DNA from: an uncultured Erysipelotrichaceae bacterium
Lineage (GTDB): Bacteria > Bacillota_I > Bacilli_A > RFN20 > CAG-826
Direction: 5' to 3'
DNA length: 55,188 nt
Assembly: GCA_900316365.1 (NCBI GenBank)
Contig: ONCO01000008.1
Span: 1 to 55,188 of the forward strand
The notes beneath the pieces were generated by a model. The model ran no database searches. It worked only from the letters and a program-made list of their open reading frames with translations, and was not told where the DNA came from. Each line of letters begins with the position of its first letter. The stretch's first letter is position 1. Below are positions 1 to 8,898 of the stretch, piece after piece. The translations under genes and the position numbers were made by a program.

Positions 1-951
1 GACGTCAGAACCGCACATAAACGCCTGTTTATACCCGTGCGAGGCCAAAACATCGGTTAAGGTGTTGGCCTCAGGGAAGAAGGAACCATCTTCACCAACG
101 GAGTTCTCACCAGTGAAAACGGGAACATTCAAAGGTAAACCAGAGGTTTGGGCGAATAAGGAACCGGCGGTCCAACCGGTACCAGGTACCTGAGTCGCGC
201 CATTTAAGAGGCCATCTTGGCCGCCGAAGTCTTCACCATTGAGTATATTTTCTCCTGGGAAGGTAGCTTGAGCCATCTTAGTAAGGTTAGGGAGGATGTC
301 CTCAACCTCATCAGTGGTCTTGTTCTTGAGTTCGAAAGCTCCGCCGTTATCTTTGAGGGCGAAAGTAATTTCCGTGGACTCAAGAAAGAGGATGATGACA
401 TTGCGATCTTTCTTCCCGCCATCCAACTCAGAAGGGAATAAAAGATTGGCCTTTTCCGGGTCGACGTAATTGTCATCGATGAGCCTAGATTCGGAGTTGG
501 ATAAGACGATATATTCGGTAACGCCGACCCATCTTCCGACGACGGCAAGAGAGATGACGATAGTCGCAAAAACGAAGCCTAAAAATGCACGTCTCGCGTC
601 ACGCTTATTCCAATTGTTAAAGTAGTGGAGGAAGATAATGAACAAGACGCTTGTAATGATGGCTGGGAGCAAGGCCAAAAGCATGTAGTTGGCAACCATC
701 GAGGAGGAACCAGTAAGCGGTGTTCTCAAATGGTAGACGAGCTCGGTCAGGTCGAGCGTGCTCCAGGTGCTCATGACCCAGAGACCAGAGCAGGCGAGGA
801 GTGCGCCGAGGAAGATTAAAAGGTAGACGACGATTTTCTTGGCGACGATCTTGTTGAAGGACGGTGCTTTCGCGTCAACTTTTCGAGCCGCTAGAAAGTA
901 CTGCGATGCTGGTGCATTAAATGGATTCTTTTTCGGCTTCTTCGAATTCAT
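1..951 (-). CDS. LtaS/OpgB-type phosphoglycerol transferase (partial, N-terminal part)
   Basis: The reading frame stays open for 317 codons from ATG at 951-949 down to base 1, so the C-terminal half lies beyond the left edge. Three membrane segments are visible at about residues 37-57, 87-108 and 122-143, followed by the start of an extracellular sulfatase-fold domain. The NVIILFLEST stretch matches the first metal-binding strand of this family, and GTGWTAGSLFAQTSGLPL matches the OpgB/MdoB region that carries the nucleophilic Thr. The family moves glycerol-phosphate from phosphatidylglycerol to a polymer or glycan at the outer membrane face. An in-frame TAG lies five codons upstream, so this ATG is the first possible start. 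No Shine-Dalgarno is seen; an extended -10 (TGATAGAAT) ends 9 nt before the ATG. LtaS versus OpgB-like cannot be settled without the C-terminus. Confidence 0.85.
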   Translation of the reverse strand, partial: MNSKKPKKNPFNAPASQYFLAARKVDAKAPSFNKIVAKKIVVYLLIFLGALLACSGLWVMSTWSTLDLTELVYHLRTPLTGSSSMVANYMLLALLPAIITSVLFIIFLHYFNNWNKRDARRAFLGFVFATIVISLAVVGRWVGVTEYIVLSNSESRLIDDNYVDPEKANLLFPSELDGGKKDRNVIILFLESTEITFALKDNGGAFELKNKTTDEVEDILPNLTKMAQATFPGENILNGEDFGGQDGLLNGATQVPGTGWTAGSLFAQTSGLPLNVPVFTGENSVGEDGSFFPEANTLTDVLASHGYKQAFMCGSDV

Positions 952-954
952 ACG

Positions 955-973
955 AACATGATTCTATCATGTT
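955..973 (-). promoter_or_regulatory. Extended -10 inside an 8-3-8 inverted repeat, upstream of the LtaS/OpgB-like gene
   Basis: AACATGAT and ATCATGTT flank a 3-nt loop. On the minus strand the repeat contains TGATAGAAT, an extended -10 element ending 9 nt before the ATG at 951. No good -35 is visible. The symmetry could be an operator or could allow transcription in both directions. The promoter role is inferred from sequence only. Confidence 0.5.
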
Positions 974-1004
974 GTCGAAAATCCTGTTACAGATAAATGG
1001 GCTT

Positions 1005-1021
1005 AGACGCAAAATGCGTCT
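1005..1021. repeat. Inverted repeat, 7-bp arms, 3-nt loop
   Basis: AGACGCA-AAA-TGCGTCT, perfect arms. No T-run follows on either strand, so it is not a standard terminator. It lies about 55 bp upstream of the minus-strand gene start at 951. Confidence 0.6.
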
Positions 1022-1186
1022 CTTGCGACTCATACTGCAATTCGCTGGCTTTTTGCTAAAGACCATTAGACCTCGCATGAATATAGGAATAAGGCCAAAG
1101 AAAAGAATCCTTAGGCGGAATGCGGGTTTTCTGGGATGCCTATTCATGAACAAATATAATATAAACTATCATGCATATTAGAATGC

Positions 1187-1198
1187 TAGTTATAACTA
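1187..1198. repeat. Perfect 12-bp palindrome
   Basis: TAGTTATAACTA is fully self-complementary and lies in AT-rich intergenic DNA. It could be an operator; chance is also possible in sequence this AT-rich. Confidence 0.45.
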
Positions 1199-1455
1199 AA
1201 ATGGAATTACTAAGAGTTAAAATAGTATAAGACTAGTAGAAAAGCAGTAGAAATACAGGCGTTTTGGAAAGTGGCGTTTTATTAGGTGTAACCACGCATA
1301 TTTATCCTATTATTAAATTGCTTCCGTTTTTGATTTCCTAAATTTATCATTAATGGAATAACTTGCGTCATTGGCGGTTAATTCTTGTTGCTATCTCTTA
1401 ATGAACATAAATCCTTGGTTTTCTAAGGTTTCGCTGGCCATTTTTAGGCAAACTT

Positions 1456-1472
1456 AGAAGATTTAATCTTCT
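1456..1472. repeat. Inverted repeat, 7-bp arms, 3-nt loop
   Basis: AGAAGAT-TTA-ATCTTCT with perfect arms, in the region upstream of the cls remnant. No T-run follows. Confidence 0.6.
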
Positions 1473-1493
1473 CGCTATACTTTTGAATTGCCT

Positions 1494-1510
1494 TTCCTTA
1501 GAATAAGGAA
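1494..1510. repeat. Inverted repeat, 7-bp arms, 3-nt loop
   Basis: TTCCTTA-GAA-TAAGGAA with perfect arms, 22 bp after the preceding inverted repeat and about 165 bp before the cls start. Confidence 0.6.
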
Positions 1511-1676
1511 TGTTATCAAACGTCTATTTGTCCCTACGTTTTCTGCCATTCCGGTCTAGCTAACAATCGGTAGCAGATTCGCCGTATCGACATCGTTTCT
1601 AACCATTTCGCACTTTCGCTGCATGATTAGAATCAGCAAACGGTTCTGCTAGCGATTTGCCACTTGGAGATCGTCG

Positions 1677-3193
1677 ATGAAATTGTTAAAGCCAGCCTTT
1701 ATTCCAAAACTGATTATGGCTTTTTTCGTCTTGATCGAACTGGCCCTAATCGTCATTGGCTATTTATACGTGGCTGATCTTTTAGTCGTCTCTGAGGCGG
1801 ACCCGAATTTGGTCCTTTTCATCTTTGCCGGCATCATCGTTGTCAATATTCTCTGCAGTATCTACATCATCAACAGCACCGTCTCAGATGCCTATAAAAT
1901 CACCTGGTTGTTTTTTGTGAACGCCTTGCCTTTGATTGGCTTATTCTTCTATCTCATTTTCGCCAACAAACAAACTTCGAGATCGCAAAGAAGAAAGTAC
2001 ATCAAGTGGTCTAGAAACATCCAAAAGGAAGATGCAGATCCAGCCGTTTTGGAGATGGTAAAAGAAGACCTTCCAGGCTCCGCTCCACTCATCAGATATT
2101 TGGCTAGTGTTTCTGGTAGCGGTATCTATCGCGACACCTCGGTTGAGTATTTCAGTCTTGGCGATTATGCCTTCCCGAAAATGCTCGAGGAACTTAAGAA
2201 AGCCAAGCATTACATCTTCATGGAATTCTTCATTTATGCCCCGGGCGTTTTCTGGGATTCCATTCTTGAGATCCTTAAAGAGAAAGCCGCGCAAGGCGTT
2301 GATGTGCGTGTCCTATATGATGACGTTGGTTGTTTAGGCACTCTCCCGTTCGGCTATAAGAAAGAACTTGAGAAGTTTGGTATCAAAGCAGGCGTCTTTG
2401 AGCCATTTAGACCATTGCTCGATATCCGCATGAATAACCGCGACCACCGTAAGATCATGGTCATCGATGGCCATACTTGCTTCACGGGTGGATGCAACAT
2501 TGCGGACGAATACATCAATAAATGCGTTAGGTTTGGCCACTGGAAAGACAACATGATCATGCTTAAGGGTCAGGGAGTCTATGGTTTCACCCTTATGTTC
2601 CTCTCGACCTGGTGCTCTTTATTCACCCCAAACGAAAAGATCGACCGTTCCGCTTATTTACCGGCCAAATATATCGATGAGGCTGGAGGATTCCCGAAGA
2701 GCGATGGCTATGTCCAGCCATTCGGCGACCTTCCTTATGATGACGATGCGGTAGGGGAAACCGTTTACCTTTCCCTTATCCAGCATGCGGAGAGCTTCAT
2801 CTATATCTCCACACCTTACCTTCTTATCGATAGCAAGATGGAGAGCGCCCTTATAAATGCCGCCTTATCTGGCGTTGAGGTTCACATTCTCACCCCGCAT
2901 ATCCCTGATAAGAAAGCCGTCTTCCATATGACTAGGTCTTATTACGGCGGTTTACTCAAATCTGGCGTCCATATTCACGAATACACTCCAGGATTCGTCC
3001 ATGAGAAGACCTTCTTAGTCGATGGAAAGGCGGTACGCTTCTAGTTAACTGCAAAGCAGTTGATGACATGAAGAAAGACTTTGAGGATACCTTCTCCAAG
3101 AGCGAGGAAATCACTCGTGAACATTGGGAGAAGTGGTATAAACGCCATATGGCGTATTGGGCGGTACTACGTATATTCGCCCCGCTTATGTAA
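1677..3193 (+). pseudogene. cls: Cardiolipin synthase, disrupted by a frameshifting deletion
   Basis: The ATG at 1677 follows GGAG at 1666-1669. Three membrane segments (about residues 10-32, 45-66, 75-96) precede two phospholipase D domains. The first HKD motif is complete (H257, K259, D264, then GGCNIAD). In the second, HEKTFLVD is present (H442, K444, D449), but the frame hits TAG at 3042-3044 six residues later. The missing C-terminus resumes in another frame at about 3035 as GTLLVNCKAVDDMKKDF and runs to TAA at 3191-3193, ending in a normal family C-terminus. About 20 residues, including the second GTxNxD, appear deleted with loss of frame. The encoded 455-residue product should lack a complete second active site. 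The enzyme normally joins two phosphatidylglycerols into cardiolipin. An assembly error remains possible. Confidence 0.8.
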
Positions 3194-3203
3194 GGAGGAA
3201 AGT

Positions 3204-4415
3204 ATGAATTTCTTTGCCAAATTTGGATGCAGAGTCTTCCAGAAGTCGTTCTATTTAGCCTCGTTCCTTTTGCCTTTCCGCGAACCGTCCGTCATTGATG
3301 GTTCTGCCTCTTTATCGGAAAAGCTCCCAGGAGAATTAAAGAAGAGGGGATTTGTTAATCCTTTCATCGTCATTGACCCGTTCCTCCACGGGAAAGAGGC
3401 CGAAAAGGCCTTATTGAAAGCCTTAAAGGAGAATGGTCTAGGCTATACCTTATTCACCGAAGTCATTCCAAACCCGCCATTCGATGCGATCGAAGATGGC
3501 GTCATCTCTTACCGCGAGAATAATTGCGATTCCCTTATCGCCATCGGCGGTGGTTCCGCGATGGATACGATGAAGGCTATCGGCGCGAGGGTCTCCAACC
3601 CAAAGAAAGATTTATTGCACCTTAAGGGCTTGCTTAAGGTTGGTAAACGCCCGCCATTCATGGCCGCGGTTCCAACAACCGCCGGCACTGGTAGCGAAGC
3701 TACGGTCGCCGCGGTCGTGGTTAATCCGAAAACCAAAGACAAATTCGCGATTAATGACCCAAAACTTATCCCTGACGTTGCCGTCTTGGATGATAGTTTG
3801 CTCGCTAGTTTACCTCCGGCGATTATCGCCGCGACCGGAATGGACGCCTTAACTCACGCGATCGAAAGCTATATTGGCAAAAGCTCGACCAAAAAGAGCA
3901 AAGCCTTCGCTTTAAAAGCGATCGCCCTTATCAAAGATAACCTTGAAGCTTTCTATAAGGATCCATCCAACCAGGAAGCCAGGAAGAATATGCAATTCGC
4001 TTCCTATTATGCCGGCGTCAGTTTCACCAGAGCCTACGTTGGCTATGTGCACGCTTTAGCGCACGCCCTGGGCGGCTATTACAACGTCCCACATGGCTTA
4101 GCCAATGCCATCCTTCTTCCCAGGGTCTTAGAATCCTTTGGTCCTAAAGCCTATGTCCGCCTTTCGGAAATTGCCGATACTCTCGCTCTTTCCAAAGGAA
4201 AGAATAAGGAAGAAAAAGCCAAAGCGGTCATCGCTTGGATTGACGAGATGAATGAGAAACTCGGCATTCCAAAGGGCTTTAAAGACGTCATCAAGGAAGA
4301 GGACATTATGCCTCTCTCTGAGCACGCGGCCAAAGAAGGCAATCCGCTTTATCCAGTGCCGAAAGAGTTCAATGCCAAAGAGCTATCCCTAATCCTTAGG
4401 AGGGTCATCTTATGA
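3204..4415 (+). CDS. Iron-containing alcohol dehydrogenase
   Basis: The 403-residue product is a group III (Fe-dependent) NAD(P)-linked alcohol dehydrogenase. The nucleotide-binding GGGSAMD, PTTAGTGSE, GMDALTHAIE and the metal-binding segment around HALAHALGGYYNVPHG are all present, with His residues in the expected places. The ATG at 3204 has an ideal AAGGAGG at 3192-3198, which overlaps the end of the cls remnant; in-frame upstream codons have no such site. The stop overlaps the next gene by ATGA. The substrate (ethanol, butanol, lactaldehyde or other) cannot be told from sequence. Its place ahead of galM-galK suggests a role in fermenting sugar-derived aldehydes, which is inference. Confidence 0.9.
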   Translation: MNFFAKFGCRVFQKSFYLASFLLPFREPSVIDGSASLSEKLPGELKKRGFVNPFIVIDPFLHGKEAEKALLKALKENGLGYTLFTEVIPNPPFDAIEDGVISYRENNCDSLIAIGGGSAMDTMKAIGARVSNPKKDLLHLKGLLKVGKRPPFMAAVPTTAGTGSEATVAAVVVNPKTKDKFAINDPKLIPDVAVLDDSLLASLPPAIIAATGMDALTHAIESYIGKSSTKKSKAFALKAIALIKDNLEAFYKDPSNQEARKNMQFASYYAGVSFTRAYVGYVHALAHALGGYYNVPHGLANAILLPRVLESFGPKAYVRLSEIADTLALSKGKNKEEKAKAVIAWIDEMNEKLGIPKGFKDVIKEEDIMPLSEHAAKEGNPLYPVPKEFNAKELSLILRRVIL

Positions 4416-5398
4416 TCGTTAACGTCCTCAAAGGCGCGAACGGGAAGATCGTTACCCTCGATAATGAGAATGGCTTCGTCGCTACGTTAGGTAGTGTCGG
4501 CGCGGGCATCTATCAGGTGACTCTAGACGGAGAACCGATGCTTGTGGCTCCAAAAGGCTATTTGGCCTATGAGAAGAGCATTGGCTATTTCGGCAAGACC
4601 ATTGGTAGATACGCCGGACGCATCGCGGACGCGGTTATGACCTTCCGCGGCAAAACATATGAACTATCGATCAATGACGGCGAAGAACCTTATTACCATT
4701 GTTTACATGGTGGGGTAGAAGGCTTCTCCTTCAAGGATTTCGAGACTGAAGTAGGGGAGGATAGAGTTACCTTTACCTACACCTCTCCTGATGGCGAAAG
4801 CGGCTTCCCAGGGACGGTTACCCTCAAGGTCGTCTATTCCCTTAAGCCAAATGAAAATACCCTCTACATCGAGTATTTCTTATCATCTGACATCGATACT
4901 CCGGTTAATCTTACCAATCACGCCTATTTCAATCTAGGCGGTGAATATGATGTCTTGGATAACTATCTGGAGATTCCGTCCTCGAAGTATTACAAGACCA
5001 AGAACAAAGCCCCATGCTCTGTCAGCGGAGTCACCCCGTTATTGGACTTTAGGAAAGGTAAAAAGATTGGGGACGTCGCCAAAGACCCAAGCTTATTGTC
5101 TGATCCAGTAAATGGACTCGATTTCCTTTATATAAAGGAGAGCGAACTAGCCTGCAGTTTGGAGAATGATGAATATAAAGCGATCATCAGAAGCGACATG
5201 CCGGCCGTAGCCGTATATAGTGACAATTATCCTAGAGAAGGGATGCTCTTAAATAACGGCACGGCAGAAAAGAAATATTCTGCTTTAGCGGTGGAATGCG
5301 AAGAACTTCCGAATGATTTCGAAGCCATGTGCGTCAAAGCGGGCACCGTCAAGAAACGCTACATTTCCTATACGTTTATTAGAAAGGAGAAGCTATGA
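4412..5398 (+). CDS. galM: Aldose 1-epimerase (galactose mutarotase)
   Basis: The 328-residue product interconverts alpha and beta anomers of galactose or glucose in the cytoplasm and feeds galactokinase. Family features are YFGKTIGRYAGRIA near residue 58, the catalytic-His segment HCLHGG near 95, NLTNHAYFNLGG near 168 and the C-terminal VECEELPND with the likely catalytic Glu. Start and stop both overlap neighbours by four bases (ATGA), so it is probably translationally coupled to the dehydrogenase and to galK. Confidence 0.92.
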   Translation: MIVNVLKGANGKIVTLDNENGFVATLGSVGAGIYQVTLDGEPMLVAPKGYLAYEKSIGYFGKTIGRYAGRIADAVMTFRGKTYELSINDGEEPYYHCLHGGVEGFSFKDFETEVGEDRVTFTYTSPDGESGFPGTVTLKVVYSLKPNENTLYIEYFLSSDIDTPVNLTNHAYFNLGGEYDVLDNYLEIPSSKYYKTKNKAPCSVSGVTPLLDFRKGKKIGDVAKDPSLLSDPVNGLDFLYIKESELACSLENDEYKAIIRSDMPAVAVYSDNYPREGMLLNNGTAEKKYSALAVECEELPNDFEAMCVKAGTVKKRYISYTFIRKEKL

Positions 5399-6558
5399 GC
5401 CAAGAAGCCTTAGAACTATTTGCCAAATTTGCTCCAGGCGTCAAACCCCTTCACATGAAGAGCCATGGACGTCTTGAGATTGTTGGTAACCATACCGACC
5501 ATAACAATGGCCTTTGCCTTGTTTCCGGCGTCAATATGGGCATCGATGCCTATTTCGCCAAAAGAGACGACGGAAACGTCGTTATTAAATCCAAAGGCTA
5601 TCCGGTTTTCACTCTTAACGTCACTGATTTAGCTAGACGAGAAAGCGATAAAGGAACCTCTTTAGGTCTTACTAGAGGCGTGGCCTTTAAGCTAGTAGAG
5701 CTCGGCTATAAGGTCGGTGGTTTCACCGCCATCTTAGAGAGCGACATCTTCCCAGGCGCCGGCGTATCTTCCTCGGCCTGCTATGAATCTTTGATCGTCG
5801 CTATTTTCTCGCACCTTTATAACGAAGATAAGGTCACCCCATTAGAGATGGCCAAGGTCTCGCAGTTCGCGGAGGCCGCCTATTTCGGCAAACCTTGTGG
5901 CTTATTGGATCAGGTTGGCACGTCTTTTGGCGGCATCGATTACCTTGATTTCGCTTCCACCGAGGAGCCGATTGTTTTCCCGATGAGTTTCTCTTTCCCG
6001 CTTCAGGTCGTCCTCGTTAATACGGGTGGAAGCCACGCTGGCTTAACGCCTTTATACGCGGAGATCCCGACTGACATGAGACATATTGCCTCGACCTATT
6101 TCGGCAAGAAGTCCTTACGCGAAGTTAACCCGGATGATTTCTATAACCACGATTGGTCTTCTCTTCCATTAGAGGAGAGCAGGGCCTATAACCGCGCGAA
6201 GCATTATTTCGAGGAGAATAAGCGCGTCGAGAAAGCCAAAGAGGCGATTCTAAATAACGATATGCCATCTTTCCTTGAGGCCATCAACGCTTCTGGCGAA
6301 TCTAGCTCCAAATTACTTAAAAACACGATGATTCCTGGGATTTATGAAGGTAGCCCTGAAGCTGCGCTTGATATCGCTAGACCGATGTTAAAAGACGGCG
6401 CCTGCCGCGTTATGGGCGGTGGTTTCGCGGGTTCTATCATCTGCTTTGTGCCACCTCATAAGGTTAAGGAATTCGTCTCGAAGATGAAGAAAGTCTACGG
6501 GAATAAGAACGTTGTCCCTGTGGAGATTGTTGATGGAGGACCGAGATTGGTAGATTAA
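5395..6558 (+). CDS. galK: Galactokinase (GHMP kinase family)
   Basis: The 387-residue product phosphorylates galactose at C1 using ATP. The galactokinase signature appears as GRLEIVGNHTDHNNG at about residues 26-40. The GHMP ATP-binding loop is GAGVSSSACYE near 121, and the third motif MGGGFAGSIICFVP lies near 343. It overlaps galM by ATGA. galT and galE are not in this window, so the rest of the Leloir pathway must lie elsewhere or be replaced. Confidence 0.92.
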   Translation: MSQEALELFAKFAPGVKPLHMKSHGRLEIVGNHTDHNNGLCLVSGVNMGIDAYFAKRDDGNVVIKSKGYPVFTLNVTDLARRESDKGTSLGLTRGVAFKLVELGYKVGGFTAILESDIFPGAGVSSSACYESLIVAIFSHLYNEDKVTPLEMAKVSQFAEAAYFGKPCGLLDQVGTSFGGIDYLDFASTEEPIVFPMSFSFPLQVVLVNTGGSHAGLTPLYAEIPTDMRHIASTYFGKKSLREVNPDDFYNHDWSSLPLEESRAYNRAKHYFEENKRVEKAKEAILNNDMPSFLEAINASGESSSKLLKNTMIPGIYEGSPEAALDIARPMLKDGACRVMGGGFAGSIICFVPPHKVKEFVSKMKKVYGNKNVVPVEIVDGGPRLVD

Positions 6559-6560
6559 GC

Positions 6561-7430
6561 ATGAATGCGGTGAAGATCGGCAACTTCCTCTATTGGCTCT
6601 TTGTGGCCTTCTTTTTGCTGTTCGGTTTCGCCGCCTTCTATCTTTCCAAACGCTTCGGCAAACGTTTCGCCCATCGTTTCATTTTGGTTATGGTGTGGAC
6701 GAACTTCGCCTTCCATTTCCTTAAGCAGCTCAACCCGGCCTACATCAAGGCTTGGCCGAATGCCTTAATGCGTTCTAGCCCAGAGAATCTCTGCGCTTTC
6801 TTAGTTATGGCCGCCCCATTTATCTACATCTGGGGCAATCAATACTTTAAGGATTATCTGGTCTTCTTCGGTTTCTGGAGCGGGGTAGCGGCCATTCTTA
6901 TCCCAACCGTTCCGATGGAGGTTGGAACCGACATCCAAACCGTCGAAGGTTTGCTTGAGGTCGTCCGTTATTATTTCTGCCATATACCGCTTTCCGTAAC
7001 TGCGGTCTTGATGGTGGCCTTCGAATTACATAAACTCGATTACCGTCGCCTATGGGCGATGCCGCTGATGATCATGTCGGTCTTCTTGATTATCTTCCTG
7101 GATTTGATGCTCTTCACTGCCTTAGGCGTGCAGAAAGCCAAGCATTTCTGGGAATTATTCGATAGGAACTTCTATAACCCGTCGATGGCTATGGGTCCTA
7201 CTAGAGCGGTGGATAAAGCCCTGGGCTGGTCATATCCGGTCATGTCGCCATTCCAATATAACCTCCCGAATGGCGAAAGAGCCTTCATCCCTGTTATTTG
7301 GCCGATTTTCTACCTCTATCTTTGGGGTGTGCCGTTCGCCTTACTTTGTTATCTGCCATTCGAAGGCGAGCATATGAAAGGCGATTTCCTCGCCTGGCGC
7401 GAAAGAAGGAAAAGCAAAAATGAAACTTAA
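6561..7430 (+). CDS. YwaF/TIGR02206-like integral membrane protein
   Basis: The 289-residue protein has about seven hydrophobic segments and resembles the YwaF/TMEM164-type membrane family (SSPENLCAFLVMAAPF; a central segment with VRYYFCHIPLS). Function is unknown; metal-site or hydrolase roles proposed for the family are not provable here. The ATG lies 2 nt after the galK stop with no close Shine-Dalgarno, so translation probably depends on coupling. The 3' end overlaps malQ by 11 bp. Confidence 0.6.
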   Translation: MNAVKIGNFLYWLFVAFFLLFGFAAFYLSKRFGKRFAHRFILVMVWTNFAFHFLKQLNPAYIKAWPNALMRSSPENLCAFLVMAAPFIYIWGNQYFKDYLVFFGFWSGVAAILIPTVPMEVGTDIQTVEGLLEVVRYYFCHIPLSVTAVLMVAFELHKLDYRRLWAMPLMIMSVFLIIFLDLMLFTALGVQKAKHFWELFDRNFYNPSMAMGPTRAVDKALGWSYPVMSPFQYNLPNGERAFIPVIWPIFYLYLWGVPFALLCYLPFEGEHMKGDFLAWRERRKSKNET

Positions 7431-8898
7431 GTCTAGAAAAGCCGGCATCTTGATGCCTATCGCCTCTTTGCCTAACGCCTATGGCGTGGGTGATTTTGGC
7501 TTTTCGGCGTACCGTTTCGTCGACCTGATCAAAGAAGGTGGCTTCTCCTTATGGCAGATCCTTCCGATTAATCCTATCGCCTATGGCCATTCCCCATACC
7601 AGCCATATTCAAGCTTTGCCATAGAGCCTCTATATATCTCTTTAGAAAAACTCCACGAGAAAGGGCTTCTAGATGAAGTTCCTTCCTTTAATAAGGAAAA
7701 AGAGAGAATCGATTATGAGGCCGCGAGAGCCTATAAGATGCCCTATCTTTATGAAGCCTATCAGGAGGAGATGAGGCGTAACCGTTCTTGTCTTCGTACC
7801 TTCGTCAAGGAGCATCCGTGGGTTGTGGATTACGCCGCATACATGACCTTCAAGGAAGAAGAAGGTGGCTCCTCATGGCACTTATGGGGCAAGAGGAAGC
7901 GCGATTGGGCCTCAGGAACTCGTGTCCTTAATTCTAAAGAGAAAGACACATTCAATTTCTATGTTTGGCTCGAGAAGACCCTTTTCGCCCAGTGGCATGA
8001 ACTACACGCTTACGCGAAAAGCAAAGGCGTCTCCATCATCGGGGACATCCCTTTCTATGTCGGCTTTGATTCCGCGGACGTCTGGGCCAATCAGAAATAC
8101 TTCCTCCTTGATAAGGAGAGCAAAGAGCCATCCTTTGTCGCGGGTTGCCCGCCTGATTATTTCTCCAAGACCGGTCAAAGGTGGGGCAATCCTATCTATA
8201 ATTGGGATCTATTGGAGAAAACTGACTTCGCTTTCCTTCAGGAAAGAATCCTAAGAAGCGCGGAGATTTATGACATCATAAGGCTCGACCATTTCCGGGC
8301 CTTTGATACCTATTGGAAAGTGCCATCTTCTTGTCCTACGGCCGAAATCGGCGATTGGATCGAGGCCCCAGGCTATGCCTTCTTTGATTCCTTATTGGAA
8401 AGAAAACCCGATTTAGCCATTATCGCCGAGGACTTAGGAATGCTTCGCGAAGAGGTGTATGAGCTTCGTGACCATTATCATTTCCCAGGGATGAATGTCA
8501 TCGAATTCACCTTCCATGACGCGGAAATCGAAAAGAAGGAAGGATGGAATAAGGAAAACATGGTCTGCTATATCGGCACCCACGATAACGACCCTCTGAA
8601 AGGCTATCTCGAAAAGATGGACGCGGAGGAGAAGGAGAAATGGGCTTCAGCCTTAAAGAAGATGAAGGCCAAAGGGGAGAATATCGAAGAACAACTCCTT
8701 TACTATGCCTTCTCCCGTAAATGCGCCTACACCATCGTGAGTTTGCAGGATTTATTGCTCCTAGATTCCTCTAGCCGCATCAATGAGCCGGGCTTGGTCA
8801 ATGAGATCAACTGGACCTGGAGGCTGAAGGATTTTGAGGGCGTAGAGGGCGCATTGCTTGCCTTTAGGCATTTAATTGAGGAAACTGGTCGTATATGA
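7420..8898 (+). CDS. malQ: 4-alpha-glucanotransferase (amylomaltase, GH77)
   Basis: The 492-residue enzyme transfers alpha-1,4-glucan segments between malto-oligosaccharides, releasing glucose. The N-terminus (GILMPIASLP, GDFG) and HSPYQPYSSFA near residue 58 are typical. The catalytic nucleophile is D290 in IRLDHFRAFD, the acid/base is E337 in IIAEDLG, and the third carboxylate is D389 in GTHDND. AAGGA precedes the ATG. It overlaps the upstream membrane-protein gene by 11 bp and rimO by 4 bp. It likely works with the pullulanase at 34864-36957 in glycogen or starch-oligomer use. Confidence 0.95.
   Translation: MKLKSRKAGILMPIASLPNAYGVGDFGFSAYRFVDLIKEGGFSLWQILPINPIAYGHSPYQPYSSFAIEPLYISLEKLHEKGLLDEVPSFNKEKERIDYEAARAYKMPYLYEAYQEEMRRNRSCLRTFVKEHPWVVDYAAYMTFKEEEGGSSWHLWGKRKRDWASGTRVLNSKEKDTFNFYVWLEKTLFAQWHELHAYAKSKGVSIIGDIPFYVGFDSADVWANQKYFLLDKESKEPSFVAGCPPDYFSKTGQRWGNPIYNWDLLEKTDFAFLQERILRSAEIYDIIRLDHFRAFDTYWKVPSSCPTAEIGDWIEAPGYAFFDSLLERKPDLAIIAEDLGMLREEVYELRDHYHFPGMNVIEFTFHDAEIEKKEGWNKENMVCYIGTHDNDPLKGYLEKMDAEEKEKWASALKKMKAKGENIEEQLLYYAFSRKCAYTIVSLQDLLLLDSSSRINEPGLVNEINWTWRLKDFEGVEGALLAFRHLIEETGRI

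Larger units (their letters stand above)
952..1676. other. Gene-free AT-rich region of 725 bp with multiple short inverted repeats
   Basis: No convincing coding sequence, tRNA or rRNA is seen. The short frames present have no Shine-Dalgarno and no family-like content. The region holds four short inverted repeats with 3-nt loops (955-973, 1005-1021, 1456-1472, 1494-1510), a perfect 12-bp palindrome (1187-1198), a looser hairpin at 1413-1428 and a TATAAT-like box near 1155. It separates the minus-strand LtaS/OpgB-like gene from the plus-strand cls remnant, so promoters for both are expected here. Confidence 0.7.

Noticed and set aside
204..819. Short frames at 204-569 (-), 217-441 (+) and 625-819 (+) as separate genes
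   Set aside because: They lie within the larger open minus-strand frame 1-951, which has clear LtaS/OpgB family motifs and membrane helices; these are overlaps in other frames.
917..1153. 78-codon minus-strand frame overlapping the start of the LtaS/OpgB-like gene
   Set aside because: No Shine-Dalgarno, no family-like content, and it runs through a promoter and an inverted repeat; treated as intergenic DNA.
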